Assembly (NCBI GenBank): GCA_003260075.1
Contig: QLIY01000218.1
Coordinates: 114,637-178,636, forward strand
Length of the DNA: 64,000 bases
Direction of reading: 5' to 3'
Origin: Phallusia mammillata
Taxonomy: Eukaryota; Chordata; Ascidiacea; Phlebobranchia; Ascidiidae
Shown here: positions 28,401 through 41,400 of the stretch, in pieces
Numbering within the stretch: position 1 is the first letter of the stretch
How the letters are laid out: each line of letters begins with the position of its first letter
Made by a program: the position numbers and the translations under genes
The notes under the pieces: model-generated
The model's input: only the letters and a program-made list of their open reading frames with translations
Told to the model about the DNA's origin: nothing
The model's database searches: none

Positions 28401-31400
28401 ATGGCCCATGTCACATTTCAGCAGGAGTACATGCAAATTCCTCCGATAACTAGAGCTTACACAACAGCTTGCTTCTTCACAACTGTTGCTGTGGTAAGTT
28501 TTGTTTAAATATATTTGCATCTTTTAACATGTGTTAGATTGCTTTGTATACTGGTGTAGCAAAATCATTTACCTCCATATACAACATGGTAGAGTATTTA
28601 ATAGGACAAGGGCTAGTCCTGTGCATAAGATAAACCTGGTAGAATTTCTTTAAAACACATTATTTGAAGTTTTGGGGTGGCTAATTTTGTTGCAGATTCT
28701 AGCCTGTTAACTGAAAAACAAAACGATATAACAAGTCTTTGTTGGCATGGCTTTTCAGACTGTTGCTCCCAACAAACAGCAGTGCTGACACATACCTATT
28801 AGCTACAATAACCGATACTACCAATGTTTTGTCACCAGCCGCACTGATGAGAACCTGTGCACTGTCTGCAGCTTACCTACGTATTTTTTTTGTTTCAGCA
28901 ACTTGAAGTTATATCTCCTTTCCAAATCTATTACAATCCAGATCTTATATTCAAGCAGTATCAAGTGTGGAGACTCGTAACAAATTTTCTTTTCTTTGGG
29001 GTCTTTGGTTTTAATTTTCTCTTCAACATGATATTTTTGTAAGTAACTTCCCATTCAATATGGTGCTAATATGTCAAACTTAATGATTTACTCTACAAAA
29101 TGTGTCTCCCCCCCCCCGTTTTAATTTTCTCTTCAACATGATATTTTTGTAAGTAACTTCCCATTAAATACGGTGCTAATATGTCAAACTTAATGCTTTA
29201 CTCTTGAAAATGTGTCGTTCAGGTATAGATATTGCAGAATGCTTGAGGAGGGTTCATTCAGGGGCAGAACTGGAGATTTTGTTTTCATGTTTTTATTGGG
29301 TGGAACCGTCATGTGTGTAGTGGGCTTGTTCGTGAATTTAGTATTTTTAGGACAAGCCTTCACCATTATGCTTGTGTACATTTGGAGTAGAAGAAATCCT
29401 TATATTCGAATGAGCTTTTTCGGAATCCTAACTTTTCATGTAAGGATGTAATGATTTGTTGCTTTATGTCATACAAAACTTTACCAAACACCTTTTTCAC
29501 AGGCGCCGTATTTACCATGGGTTCTTATAGGCTTCTCAGTTATGTTAGGAAACCCAATTATAGTTGATGTTATTGGTAAGTTGTTGTATTGTTTGTTTTT
29601 TACAAAGGTTGTGACCAAATCTATCTTTTTGAAGGCATAGGTTGCGGTCATGTTTACTACTTCCTTGAGGATGTGTTCCCAGAACAAAATGGTGGATTTA
29701 AAATTGTGCATACTCCTAGAATACTGTAAGTGTCTGTAGCAAATTAAGTAATTTTGGATTTTACACTGTGTTCTAAACCAGGGTTCACCAAACTCTAGCC
29801 CAGTGGTTCTCAACCTTTTTTGCTATGCGACCCCCTTCAGAGATTTTCTAACACAACGCGACCCCTTTATACACGCACACAAGAAGTTTTACTACCAGAA
29901 TGTGTTGATTGTGTTCATTACACATTTGCAATCTAACGTGGCTCCGATAGTTCGGCGTTTTGCTGTACTCAAGAAAACCCTTAAAATTGTGTTTGTGGCT
30001 CATTTTCACTAACCATTTCACTATTTCGTGTTTTTTATGTTAAGAAAAGCCAAAAACTGCAATTATAGAAGTATAGGCTACAATCGCAAATATTGTTGCG
30101 CCCGTGACAATCAGGCGGCAGTCCGAGAACTGAAAATTGCCCTTTGTCGTTCACGGGATTCGAACCCAGGATACTCAGGGGGANNNNNNNNNNNNNNNNN
30201 NNNNNNNNNNNNNNNNNNNNNNNNNNNNNNNNNNNNNNNNNNNNNNNNNNNNNNNNNNNNNNNNNNNNNNNNNNNNNNNNNNNNNNNNNNNNNNNNNNNN
30301 NNNNNNNNNNNNNNNNNNNNNNNNNNNNNNNNNNNNNNNNNNNNNNNNNNNNNNNNNNNNNNNNNNNNNNNNNNNNNNNNNNNNNNNNNNNNNNNNNNNN
30401 NNNNNNNNNNNNNNNNNNNNNNNNNNNNNNNNNNNNNNNNNNNNNNNNNNNNNNNNNNNNNNNNNNNNNNNNNNNNNNNNNNNNNNNNNNNNNNNNNNNN
30501 NNNNNNNNNNNNNNNNNNNNNNNNNNNNNNNNNNNNNNNNNNNNNNNNNNNNNNNNNNNNNNNNNNNNNNNNNNNNNNNNNNNNNNNNNNNNNNNNNNNN
30601 NNNNNNNNNNNNNNNNNNNNNNNNNNNNNNNNNNNNNNNNNNNNNNNNNNNNNNNNNNNNNNNNNNNNNNNNNNNNNNNNNNNNNNNNNNNNNNNNNNNN
30701 NNNNNNNNNNNNNNNNNNNNNNNNNNNNNNNNNNNNNNNNNNNNNNNNNNNNNNNNNNNNNNNNNNNNNNNNNNNNNNNNNNNNNNNNNNNNNNNNNNNN
30801 NNNNNNNNNNNNNNNNNNNNNNNNNNNNNNNNNNNNNNNNNNNNNNNNNNNNNNNNNNNNNNNNNNNNNGACAGCGCTTCCCAACCGGTGGGCCGCGGCC
30901 CACTGGTGGTCCGCGACGTTCTTTCTGGTGGGCCGCGAAGCTCTTCAAACTACTACCATACCAATATAGAGGCTAAAAAAAGTTACACAATTTGTGTGAA
31001 CGTGCTTTCAAATTTAACCATTTTTCTCAAAAATACAATACTACTCACTATGAAAGCCGCATGGCGCATAAGATTTCATGTTAAACAAAGCTTTATTACA
31101 CAACAAACTGCGATTGTTGTGTCACAACAATACTTGTACTAGTTGNGTGTAGAGTCAATTTCACCTAGTTTTACAGGTTGCATAGAAATGTTTAAATAGA
31201 TCTAACTAAGCCCTTCCGCTCCAGCTGGTTCTGCAAAAGACCCATTGTGAAGAAAGTTTGGTGACCCCTATTTTAAGCAATTTACACAGTTTTTGTTTTC
31301 ATCCTATAAGATACCACTCAACATTAACTAAACCAATGTTGTTTTTTATGCAGGAAATACCTATTTGACCCTGCCCCTGACAGTGAAGATTATGTTGTTT

Positions 31401-31638
31401 TACCTGAAGCTGAAAGGCCTGGTGGGTTTGCTTGGGGGGGGGGGGATAAGATACCACTCAACATTCACTAAACCAATGTTGTTGTTTTGGCAGGAAATAC
31501 CTATTTGACCCTGCCCCTGATAGCGACGATTATGTTGTTTTACCTGAAGCTGAAAGGCCTGGTGGGTTTGCTTGGGGTCAAGGAGAAAATGAAAATCCAC
31601 CACAAGAACCTGTAGCCCCAGATGATAACGCCCAGTGA
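28401..31638 (+). CDS. DERL2: Derlin-2 type ERAD membrane protein, complete
   Basis: Rhomboid-like pseudoprotease of the ER membrane used in retrotranslocation of misfolded proteins. Exons 28401-28493, 28899-29038, 29223-29439, 29503-29575, 29635-29725 and 31494-31638 join in phase to 252 aa (vertebrate DERL2 is about 239). Diagnostic stretches are [13 protein letters not shown] at the N-terminus, the WR motif in [38 protein letters not shown] and [11 protein letters not shown]. The tail GGFAWGQG resembles the SHP box that binds p97. Several hydrophobic spans match the family's six-helix fold. The fifth intron carries nested hAT elements and the 686-base N gap; the gene stays on the same strand on both sides, supporting the join. 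The last exon is also present as a truncated allele copy at 31354-31433. Confidence 0.96.
29779..31270. mobile_element. Nested hAT elements around the N gap
   Basis: An outer element starts CAGGGTTCACCAAACTC at 29779 and ends AGTTTGGTGACCCCTA near 31270 (TSD ttctaaac/ttttaagc, imperfect). A second start, CAGTGGTTCTCAACC, is at 29801, and a third, CAGCGCTTCCCAACC, begins at 30872 just right of the N gap. The 30140-30180 stretch carries a tRNA T-arm-like motif. The interior is lost in the gap. Confidence 0.5.
30184..30869. other. Assembly gap of 686 N
   Basis: Explicit N run within DERL2 intron 5, flanked by nested transposon ends. Single N bases also occur at 31145 and 44567. Confidence 1.
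31354..31433 (+). pseudogene. Truncated allele copy of the last DERL2 exon
   Basis: Same acceptor and codons as 31494 onward, ending in the G run 31434-31445 at GFAWG. It reads DSEDY where the complete copy reads DSDDY, so the two differ by an amino acid as well as by silent changes. Interpreted as the second haplotype. Confidence 0.8.
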
Positions 31639-31794
31639 AGACAAACATAGAACAATTAGCTGATTTATCACTAATGTGCAATGCATTGTGCCTTAACAAA
31701 TGGTGATGACCGATTCTCTTTATTGACCAGAAATTGGATTGTTTAGACAAGTGTTTTATTTATGCAGTGAACTCAATGTGGCAAAGAGCCATAA

Positions 31795-32309
31795 ATATTT
31801 CTTTATTGCCAACAAGGCTAACAAATACAGTTAATGAGACCATGTAGTGGACTGTCTTTTGTAGTGTTAAAGCGTGAGAATTTTGTAGGCACTATAGGGG
31901 GGGGGGGTCTGAATCAAAACAAAGATATTATTAGCACTACAGGTACTTGGTTATGTCAAGTTCAATTTTTCCAATGTAAACATTATTTAATGTAACATGC
32001 CATTTTTTTCAAAGATACATTTCATTTGGTCACATGAACTGCCATTAACATCAAAATAGGTCAAATGTTGTTTCCCATGCGGTCATAGCACCTAATATGC
32101 TAGTTTGAACAGACCCTATTTACTAATTTTAAGGATTTGATTGTGAAAGTAACAACAATATCGTCAATAAATTACAATTTTGAATTCAGATTTTCTATGT
32201 GAAAGTGTTTTTGTTAAAAGATGCTAGATCAAACTTGCAGCGGCCTAAGCAAAAGTAATAGAAAGTAGCTTACCAAGTGATGCTCCTGTAGTCTGTAACG
32301 ATATGGCCA
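31795..32309 (-). pseudogene. Second-haplotype copy of the COX7A-like gene 3' end
   Basis: Matches 32321-32935 closely. The last exon is represented only by its final codons and stop (31896-31867). The G run 31897-31906 then replaces about 130 bases, and the sequence resumes at the acceptor. Part of the HTTK exon follows at 32309-32274. Here the homopolymer stands for missing sequence instead of a jump-back. Confidence 0.75.
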
Positions 32310-32399
32310 GGGGGGGGGGGAACCATAAATATTTCTTTATTGCCAACAAGGCTAACAAATACAGTTATGAGGTCATGTTGTTGACTGTCTTTTGTAGTG

Positions 32400-34313
32400 T
32401 TAAAGCGTGAGAATTTTGTAGGCACTATAGATAGTTAATCCAATGGTATAAAATGTAAATGCTGGCACGACGTACTTGTCCATTGGTCCTGACATATGGA
32501 CTGGGGTGTGATTGGTTTTCAATTCATTCTGAATAAAAACAAAAGATATTATTAGCACTATGGGTACTTGGTTATGTCAAGTTTTTTTAATGTAAACATT
32601 ATTTAATGTAACATGCCATTTTGTCAAAGATACATTTCATTTGTGTCTTAACTAGTTGGTCACATGAACTGCCATTAACATCAAAATAGGTCAAATGTCG
32701 TTTCCCATGTGGTCATAGCACCTAATATGTTAGTTTGAACAGACCCTATTTACTAATTTTAAAGATTTGATTGTGAAAGTAACTTCAACAATATCGTCAA
32801 TAAAGTACAACTTTTAAAATTGGATTTTCTATGTGAAAGTGTTTTTGTTAAAAGATGCTAGATCAAAATTGCAGCGGCCATAAGTAATAAAAAGTAGCTT
32901 ACCAAGTGATGCTCCTGTAGTCTGTAACGATATGGCCAAACTTTTGCAAATTCTTCTCTAGTCTTTGTTGTGTGACCTAAAACAATATATTACTTATAGT
33001 GGTATAATAACAATAAGTTCCTAAATGAAAAAAATAGAGCAGGTTGCATGAAAGAAAACTTTATAACACAATTGAACTAAACTAATCACCAAGAAATACT
33101 TGTGTAATGTTGTTTTATGGAGTGCACAAATAGTCAATCAATGTCTGTAGTGCTCCAGTTAACACCAAACTTCTTTGTTAGTGAAAGTTCGAACATAAAT
33201 TGTTGTCAATAAAATCTTAAAATTTCTCTTACTTTCCGATTCACTTCCTCCTGTGGGTGAACCACCCACAGTTGCTGCTTTTGTATTAGCATCACTGAAA
33301 ATTAGGGTGCTTGCCTTTGGTGCCTGAGATGCAGCAGCCTTAAGACAAAAATGACCAATATGATTTTTTCATTAGAATTGTTACTCAAATGTTTAAATCC
33401 ACAGAAGATGATTAAAGTGCAATCTTAAACATCTCGGCCTAAATAGGCAACATTTGCTGTTGTGCGACATTGAATTTGAGAAACTAATAATTGTGGATTG
33501 CTAAATACAACCATGTGATTAAAGATTGGAGCATCTGAACACCACATGGTCTTGTACATTTCATAGCACCAAAATATCTTGGTACTGCAGGTGTGTGTAC
33601 AGAATATGTTTATCAGTGATGTATTTTATCTTTAACCAAACAAACAACTAACTGCCACTAGTGTCCAGTTAGCAGAATATGGCCCCTGCCGTGATCTCAA
33701 GTGTGCAGTACCCAAATATCACACACGTTAAGTTTACGTTCTCCTTAAGTTAATGTTTTGGACCAATTTCAGTGGGGCAAAGCAAATGATAAAGAGGACA
33801 AGACCGTACAATTAAATGTCTTGGGTGCAAAATTTTACAAGCATGCAGATGCCATATTCTGCTAATTTCTGCAGTCTGGGTTAGTGTTATCACAATTTAA
33901 GTCCGTGGTGATGGTGACATGTTTGTCTGAAAACAGTACAAACAACTTTGTGTCTGTATGTTATGCTTTGGTAACATCTTTAAAGTAGAATTATAATTAT
34001 AGGCGACAAATGTGGTAAATTTTAACACTTGTTCAAAAAAAAACTCCTAAAGTGGTATTTGGTTATTAAACTTTTAACAATACATTTAAAGTGCAAGCAC
34101 ATAAAAACTATTTTAGGTCAAATATATCTTGACGGAATGACGGTAGGACAAATTAACACACCAACAAATAAATGAAAGGAAAATTTTTAATGCATGAAAA
34201 CGTACCTTTTATTGAAACTTTTAGTACCTGGTTTTCATTAAATATAAAGATTTCTACTTATAACCTACCTTTGCTGAGTTGACAAGGGAACAGCTAATTC
34301 TAGTCAACAGCAT
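32400..34313 (-). CDS. Probable cytochrome c oxidase subunit 7A-like mitochondrial protein
   Basis: Four exons, 34313-34269, 33338-33233, 32976-32903 and 32528-32400, join in phase to 117 aa. The first codes a short basic/hydrophobic N-terminus (MLLTRISCSLVNSAK) typical of a mitochondrial presequence. The last codes NHTPVHMSGPMDKYV followed by one membrane span (PAFTFYTIGLTIYSAYKIL). This resembles COX7A family ends of the form IPLYLKGGxxDxxLYRxTMTL...GGTVYSLY; similarity is moderate and judged by eye. The segment before it (AAASQAPKASTLIFSDANTK) is also compatible with COX7A2L-like proteins. Lies tail-to-tail with DERL2. Allele duplicates of its 3' exons occur at 31867-31896 and 32274-32309. 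Confidence 0.65.
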
Positions 34314-34831
34314 TTTCAATTCAAGTTGTGTACCAAAACTAAAATTAACTCGGGTTTCTTAATCCAAACAAAATTTCGACCTTGAGGTGATTCCCCAGTA
34401 CTTATTTCGGATGATTGTAGCGTTTGAATGAAACGTTTGAAAAAAATATATTTTTTAAGAAACACCAAAATCAGAAATTCAGAAGCTTTAATGTTTTATT
34501 GCAAAGTTCTGCCCTTACTAAAGAATTCAGATTAATTTGCTTTTGTCGATGGTAAAATTAATAATTAGGGACTCAAAGAACAAAGACTGTTGAAGAACTC
34601 AACTTGTATTGTAACTTGTTTTTAGGGATTTGTAAACACCACTGTTTGTATTCGAAACAAATGTCGATTCGTATTTGAACAATTAGTTTGGGCACACATT
34701 TGTGCTCAATTTTTCTGGGCGAAAGAACACAGAGCGACACAAAAGGTTCAGAGTTATCAGCAAATTAGAAATAACTACGCAACGTTTTATGAAGCGCAGC
34801 AAAAGTGAAGAGCGCATCGATAGATCGTATC

Positions 34832-34975
34832 CAGTGGTGGGATTCAGCCGGTTCGCCCCGGTTCTATAGAAACGTCTCACGAAATTTTATGAGACCAGCG
34901 CGCGAACCGGTTAGCATTACTGTCAATGGACTTTTTGTAACAGTCTGGCTGACAAAAAATTGAATCCCACCACTG
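34832..34975. mobile_element. hAT MITE, family A
   Basis: 144 bp, CAGTGGTGGGATTCAGCC ... GAATCCCACCACTG, with TSD atcgtatc/atcatatc (7 of 8). Confidence 0.75.
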
Positions 34976-37800
34976 ATCATATCTAAAACACACTGCAGTT
35001 GTATCGTCATCGAAAGCGTCAAGGGTTCGAACACCGTAAAAAAAGCTGTCTTGTTTAAAAGCGTTTTGTTTTTGCGCATTCAAAGCTGGTTGAGACGGCT
35101 GTGTAGATCCTCTAAACAAAACAGAGGATAGCTGGGAATATTCTTTTGAATCCTATTTCGAAAAAGTAGGGGATCGTAATAGACTTCGAAAGCTGTTGTC
35201 ATACATTCCAATATACCCATCAAATGTTCAACAGGTTAAATATATACCAATTTGTTTGTCCAAGAACCGACACAGGACTTTTAAAGACACCATTAAGTGT
35301 GGACGTCACAATGCTTTTCCAGCGCCTGTCGCCTCTCGCGTCTTGTTTGTACAAGAACGACTAAACAAATACGGTTGGCACGTGGTCTACGTTCCTTAGC
35401 AACCCGATATGCCTCCCAAGGCCAGCTGCTGGCACAGCGTACACCAGTGGAGCTGTAATTCGAGCTAGCAGCGAAGGCTCACGACTTTTGTGACCTGAAT
35501 TAACACTTTGTAACACTTGGGATGGGTTGATAACAAGGGCTTGGATATGTGAAGGGCGTAGGGTACTGTTTGATAACTAATGTAATCAATAATTTATAAG
35601 TCCAGGCCATGGAAAGACGCGTTCATGTTTGTGATCTTTGCAAAGCCAATAGCTGCAAGGTAAATTGAGGTGCATGGCTGTAAACAGCAAAAAGGGGGGG
35701 GGGTTGCTGCTGGCTGGAATAATTTTGAAAGTCAGTCAGTATTTTTGAATGGCAGCTAAGTCTATATACCAGCGCAAAACGTACATACTTGTTTGATGCC
35801 GTGTAAATGAGGTGGGCAACTTTCTAAGTAAATTTTAGAGCATAAAGCATTTAGAGACGGGTAAAGGGTTTTCATACGTTACGCATTGCATAAAAAGCTT
35901 AAGCAGTGGATTGGGTTGTTGTAGCGAAAATGTTGTTGTACCAGTGTAGAAAATAAAAACAGCAAGTTAAGGTTTTCGAAAACATCGCAAATTGGCATTA
36001 TGTTTGTCAGAGAAATGCTTGATACTGATTATTTTTAACAACTGTATATTCTACTACAATGGGCAACACTTTTTATCATTGGGGGGGGGGTGGCTTATGG
36101 AAAGACGCGTTTGCGTATGAGGTTTTAGCAGCACCAATAGCTGCAAGGTAAATTGAGGTGCATGGCTGTAAACAGCAAAAAGCAAAGACTGAACTAGTGT
36201 CAATAACGTTTATGTTCTGCTGCTTGCTGGAATAATTTTGAAAGCTAGTCAGTATTTTGTAAGGCAGCCAAGTCTATAGACCAGCGCAAAACGTACATAC
36301 TTGTTTGATAATGGTAAAACTTTCGAAGTAAAATTTCAAAGCATAAAGGATTTAGAGACGGGTAGAGGGTTTTGATACGCAACGCCTTGCATAAAAAGCT
36401 AAGTTTTAGCAGTGGATTGGGTTGTTGTAGGGAAAATTCTGTTGTACCAGTGTAGAAAATAAAAACAACAAGTTTAGGTTTTCAAAAACATCGTAGATTA
36501 ATAATTATGTTTGTCAGAGAAATGCTAATTTCTTGATACTGATTATTTTAACAACTGTATATTCTACTACAATGGGCAACACTTTTTATCATTTTGAGTT
36601 TAATGCATACAAACAAATTACAATATTTGTACACATTATTTCACGCAAAGGATCGTTTTCCGTCCATTTACTGCAGAATAACATAAAACCAGCAATATTT
36701 GCCCTGTACTAACTGACAATCAACATCTGTTACCAACTGGGCACAAAACAAAGAAAACCCCAAACATTCAGGTTTGTGACGTAAAAATACAATTCTTAGC
36801 AACAATTGTGGATAATGCAAGTTGCAAAAATGTTAGAATTGTTGTTTTATTGAGTTATTTAACTGAAATCGTTTTTTATACTCTGTTTAAAGAAAGAAAA
36901 TTCAAAATGCTGGTAAGTGATACAATAGCGTTAGAGTTGGTTTGAAAACACGTAGATTTGATGTTTGTAAGCAAAACTAGTGGTGTAAAAGGCTCTAGTT
37001 AAGGCCTGACTTTCCCACCAGTAACAATGGTCTGTGTAAACGATTTTGCGTTGACTGAGAGTCATCAAAGCTTTCGTGAGCACTTTAAAGTGTTGGAAAA
37101 GTGTTTGACCTCGAGTGACCTTTGACCTGGGGTTAACCACACGCAACCAACAATCGGTCTTCAGCAAAACACTTCAAATTAGGAACAACGTTTAGTTTTT
37201 TCAGTTTTAATTAATTTTGGGAGTTTTTAATTAGAGTAGGTGTAATTAAGTTGTATGACTTAAAACAATGCGTTAAACGAAGCCTTTTATGATTTATTTT
37301 ATTTTAAATTGTGCAATAAAAACTTTATTTATAAAGTGTAATAATTTTTGGACTATTGCATTAAATCTAATTTTATCAATAAAGGCTTTGTGACAATGTG
37401 CTTTCTTTAACGTGGATAAAAATACTTTTGTAAAAGGCTTTACTCGAAATATTTTGACAACGTGTTCATTAGCTTGTAAGCGATTGTGTCCTCCAACTTT
37501 GTTGTGTCACAATAGCGCATTGTGATGTCACATTCCACAAACAGGCGACCATCTTTTGTAAATTTTCGTAACAAAACATCCGCCATGCTGACAATTACAC
37601 GAATGGACGAATCTCAATGCCACTGAGAATTTCATTTGGATAAATTAGTTACGTGGGGCCCTAAGTCCTTCAGGGTTAAACAAATTAAATACAGAATGTT
37701 TCAAAACGTAACCACAAAGCTACTGCCCAAATCAAAGCTTTGTTGGACATGTATTGCTTTCAGGTCCTATAACCCAGGGGTTGCCGACCACTGCTATAAC

Positions 37801-37970
37801 CAGTGGTGGAATTCGGTCGGTTCGCACCGGTTGTATAGAACCATCTTGCGAAATTTTATGAGATCAGTGAACCAGTTAGCATTATTGGTTACTGTCAATG
37901 AACTGTTTGCAACAAAACCGGCTAAAAAATATGAGTTTTGCGATAGAACCGGCTGACAAATAAATAAATC
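37801..37970. mobile_element. hAT MITE, family A, next to a 20-bp hAT footprint
   Basis: Starts CAGTGGTGGAATTCGGTCGG; the right terminus is shortened and followed by ctataac. Just left, ccaggggttgccgaccactg (fused ends of another hAT element) is itself flanked by ctataac, so the same 7-mer occurs three times. Confidence 0.65.
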
Positions 37971-38308
37971 CTATAACTACACCTTTTTGTATTTATACAA
38001 TCCAAAAACTCTCGGATGTCACAAGAAAATGGGAAATACAGTAAACCAAACTGCTGTTACGGGCTTATGAAGTCACAATGACCTAATTATTGGAGGATTT
38101 GGGTTTTTCTGTTAATCGGGGGTTTGGCTCCACTAGTGGTAAAAATAAGTGTAAAGTACAATTAACCAGAACTATGTATGACCAATTCGGAACATTTTTC
38201 GGCCATAAAAACTAGTAACTCAACCAATATCCATTTTTTCAGGTTCAACGCGCTAGCTCCTTTCCTTCGGACAATCCAATAACATCGAAGAAGCTAGCAG
38301 TGAGAGAA

Positions 38309-38399
38309 ATGTCTCGATCAGCCGGTCCCAGGGGGCGACCCAAGAAGGACGCCCCACCCCCGCGAGTTGGACCCGGAAGTACCTACGAGGCGGTTCCTA

Positions 38400-38438
<39 letters not shown>

Positions 38439-41400
38439 CACGTCATATGAAACGATTCAGCAATCGAATTGTGGTCGACTTTGATACTGTTAACTTGAAG
38501 GTAAGAATCAGTCTTAGTGGGATAAGCTGCTAAAAGAAATAATGGAATTTAAACTCGAAAATTTTAGTGTTTTTTTAGTTTTGGTTTATTGGTGCCTTAA
38601 GGGGTTCTAACTTTGTCAGTTATTATACGCGACTGTTGTCTCCACCCCTCGTATTGAGTCTCTGGCATCTTGTTATTATATAATATTTTAAACGGAGTTT
38701 ATATCTGTCACATTTGCTTATTAATGACAGTTTTTTTGTAGGGTATGTATTGAATTGTTATGCACAACCGTACATTTCGTATCAAGTTTATAGCGCTCTT
38801 CTGGCAAATGTATTTTTATTCCGACATTTCGACGTCCTATGCAGGTCGCCTTTATCAGGGTAAATAACAATGAATGCGTTGCGAGCTCTATAAACTTGAC
38901 ATTATGCCTGGCAGCTATAGCATATATATGTACATTTGTTATATTATAGTTTTTGGAAGAAAACCTTACATGCTATGTGGGTAAATTTCATATTTTTGAA
39001 ATCTGTCCTCAAAAAAAGGGCAAGGCAGCTATGCCGTAGATTTTCATATAAGTCAGCGAAATTAGTTCAAATCGATATATTCAACATTAGGCTTATCACT
39101 AGGACTTTAAATAAACTTTCGGTGATACGTTTTTTGGTGTCATTTGCTTTAATTAGGGCTTCAGACCAAAATGTAGACGTGTGCTCTATAATGTTTAACG
39201 AATTTTGTTAAATTCCATATTTGGTCATGCAATTAACACATTGAACTTGATTTATTTTTAGACAATTCCAGAAGAGATTTATGCAAATGAGGAAGTCGCT
39301 TTAATGACGCAAGTTATAAAAGCTCAAAACAACAAGTTAAAGAAATTGCCCAGGAGTTTGTCGGCGCTTCAAAGTCTCAATGAAGTAGATGTACACAATA
39401 ACGTACTCGGTAAGGGCACTCGACACTTTGAACACTAATCTGGAGGGCCGTGGGTATCACTCGTTGGAATTCGAAACTATAAACCATCTTTAGTTCAATA
39501 CCAATGACGTTAAAACTAATAAAATCGCTTTTGGGGGGGGGGTGAACACTAATCTGGAGGGCCGTGGGTATTACTCGTTGGAATTCGAAACTATAAATCA
39601 TCTTTAGTTCAATACCAATGACGTTAAAACTAATAAAATCGCTTTTAAGCTGCTTAAATGTTTTGGTTTTACACCTTCGACCGAGAACAGCCGGAACACA
39701 AAAAAAAATTTAAACTGCGGTGTTTTGTCCGATTTGGGCGAAGATCCGTTTCAACTGATGTTTATTAGTTCAAGCCTTACCACATTACAAATTATTTGTA
39801 CCTCAAGTTTTGGGGGGGGGGTAGCTATGTTTCAAGCTGTGCTACCCTATTTTTTGAATGAAATATCGGTAACCTAGTAATTAGGAAGGACAATCTAACA
39901 TTGGATTTAAGACATTTCCAACACACTTACATTATGTCCACTGCCCACATAGCGAATTGGCTAGTAATGCAATACAGCGGGGGGGGGGAAGAACAGCCGG
40001 AACAAAAAAAAATTAAACTGCAGTGTTTTGTCCGATTTGGGCGAAGATCCGTTTTAACTGATGTTTATTAGTTCAAGCCTTACCACATTACCAATCATTT
40101 GTACCTTAAGTTTTGTCCGAATTAGGCGAAGATTCGAATAAACCGAATCCGGTTTAACAGAGGTTTACTGTAATATTGATTAAATAAATTTTTGTTGTAA
40201 TAAAATACTAATTATAAAACACTTTTAAGCTATATTTCAAGCTGTGCCACCCTATTTTGTGAATGAAATATCGGTAATCTAGTAATTAAGAAGTGCGACT
40301 CACATTGGTTTTAAGACATTTCCAACACACTTAAATTATGTCCACTGCCCACATAGCGAATTGGCTAGTAATGCAATACAGCAAAAGAATTGACTCCTGA
40401 GTGACAAGCGTGTCTACCCAAATTCACCAATCTTTTCACTTTAGGGGCTATCCCACCTTCCATGTCACGGTTAAAGAAGCTTTCCTCACTCAACGCGTCA
40501 GACAATAAACTGAAAACGCTGCCTAAAACCATCCACAAGGCGACAGGTCTAGAAAACTGCGATGTCTCAAATAACAAGATTAAGAAGTTACCGAAGAACA
40601 TTGGACAATGTCCTAACATGACAATGTTAGATGTTTCTAATAACTCGATCAAAACGCTTCCAAAATCCATTTACCGCCTTCCTAAAGCCTTGGACGCATC
40701 GGGAAACCTAATTGAGGCTCTCCCAGCTATAGTGATTACAAAGAAGAGCAAAGGAAATATATCTAGGATCAATTTTTCCGGGAATCGACTGAAGAGTTTA
40801 CCAGAGGACATTGACCGCTTGTACCGACTCACGCACATCGATGTGTCCGATAATAACCTCGACTATTTGCCGACAGGTAACTTAAGGTCATATTGCTTAG
40901 TTACACTTTGGGCAGCGAAGAAATGGGTAGCAAATCGCCAAAGAAGGCAATCATGGAAGAACGGAACGATTGAAGTAGAGATTTTGTGTAGGATTTAATT
41001 GACATGGGTTGCAGAGGCTGTTTTACGTTTCTTTAAATATATAAAGCCACAGTTTGCATGTGTAAACGGAAGGCGGCTAATATATGCTACAGTATTTTGT
41101 TCTGTTAATTTAAGTGTTTCATAGCGACAAATTTCAAACTGATAAAGCCCGAGGCGTTTTTAAAAACTTAATAGTAAAAAAAATCCGACTTGACCAACTA
41201 CTCCTTAAACGTCCATCCCGCTGTGCTCAATAACAATTAGATACAGATTAAGATTGTAGTTTAGTCATTAATACATGGGGTTACGTTTTGGCGTTCAAAA
41301 TCTCTTAAAAATGTGACAGTTAACTGAAGTAAAAAATTTGAGATAGGGTTGAATTTTTTTTCAGCTTGTGTTGTGTTTTACAGCACTTGGTGCACTGAAA

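Larger units (their letters stand above)
34314..38308. other. Intergenic region with repeats, no supported gene
   Basis: Contains two copies of a hAT-type MITE (34832-34975, 37801-37970), a haplotype duplication (about 35610-36080 against 36091-36600, with the G runs 35694-35703 and 36081-36090) and otherwise AT-rich sequence. An acceptor-like TTTTTTCAG just before 38243 suggests that an untranslated first exon of the downstream LRR gene lies somewhere here; none could be placed. Confidence 0.5.

Noticed and set aside
30028..31142. Several long frames across the N gap
   Set aside because: They consist almost entirely of unknown bases.
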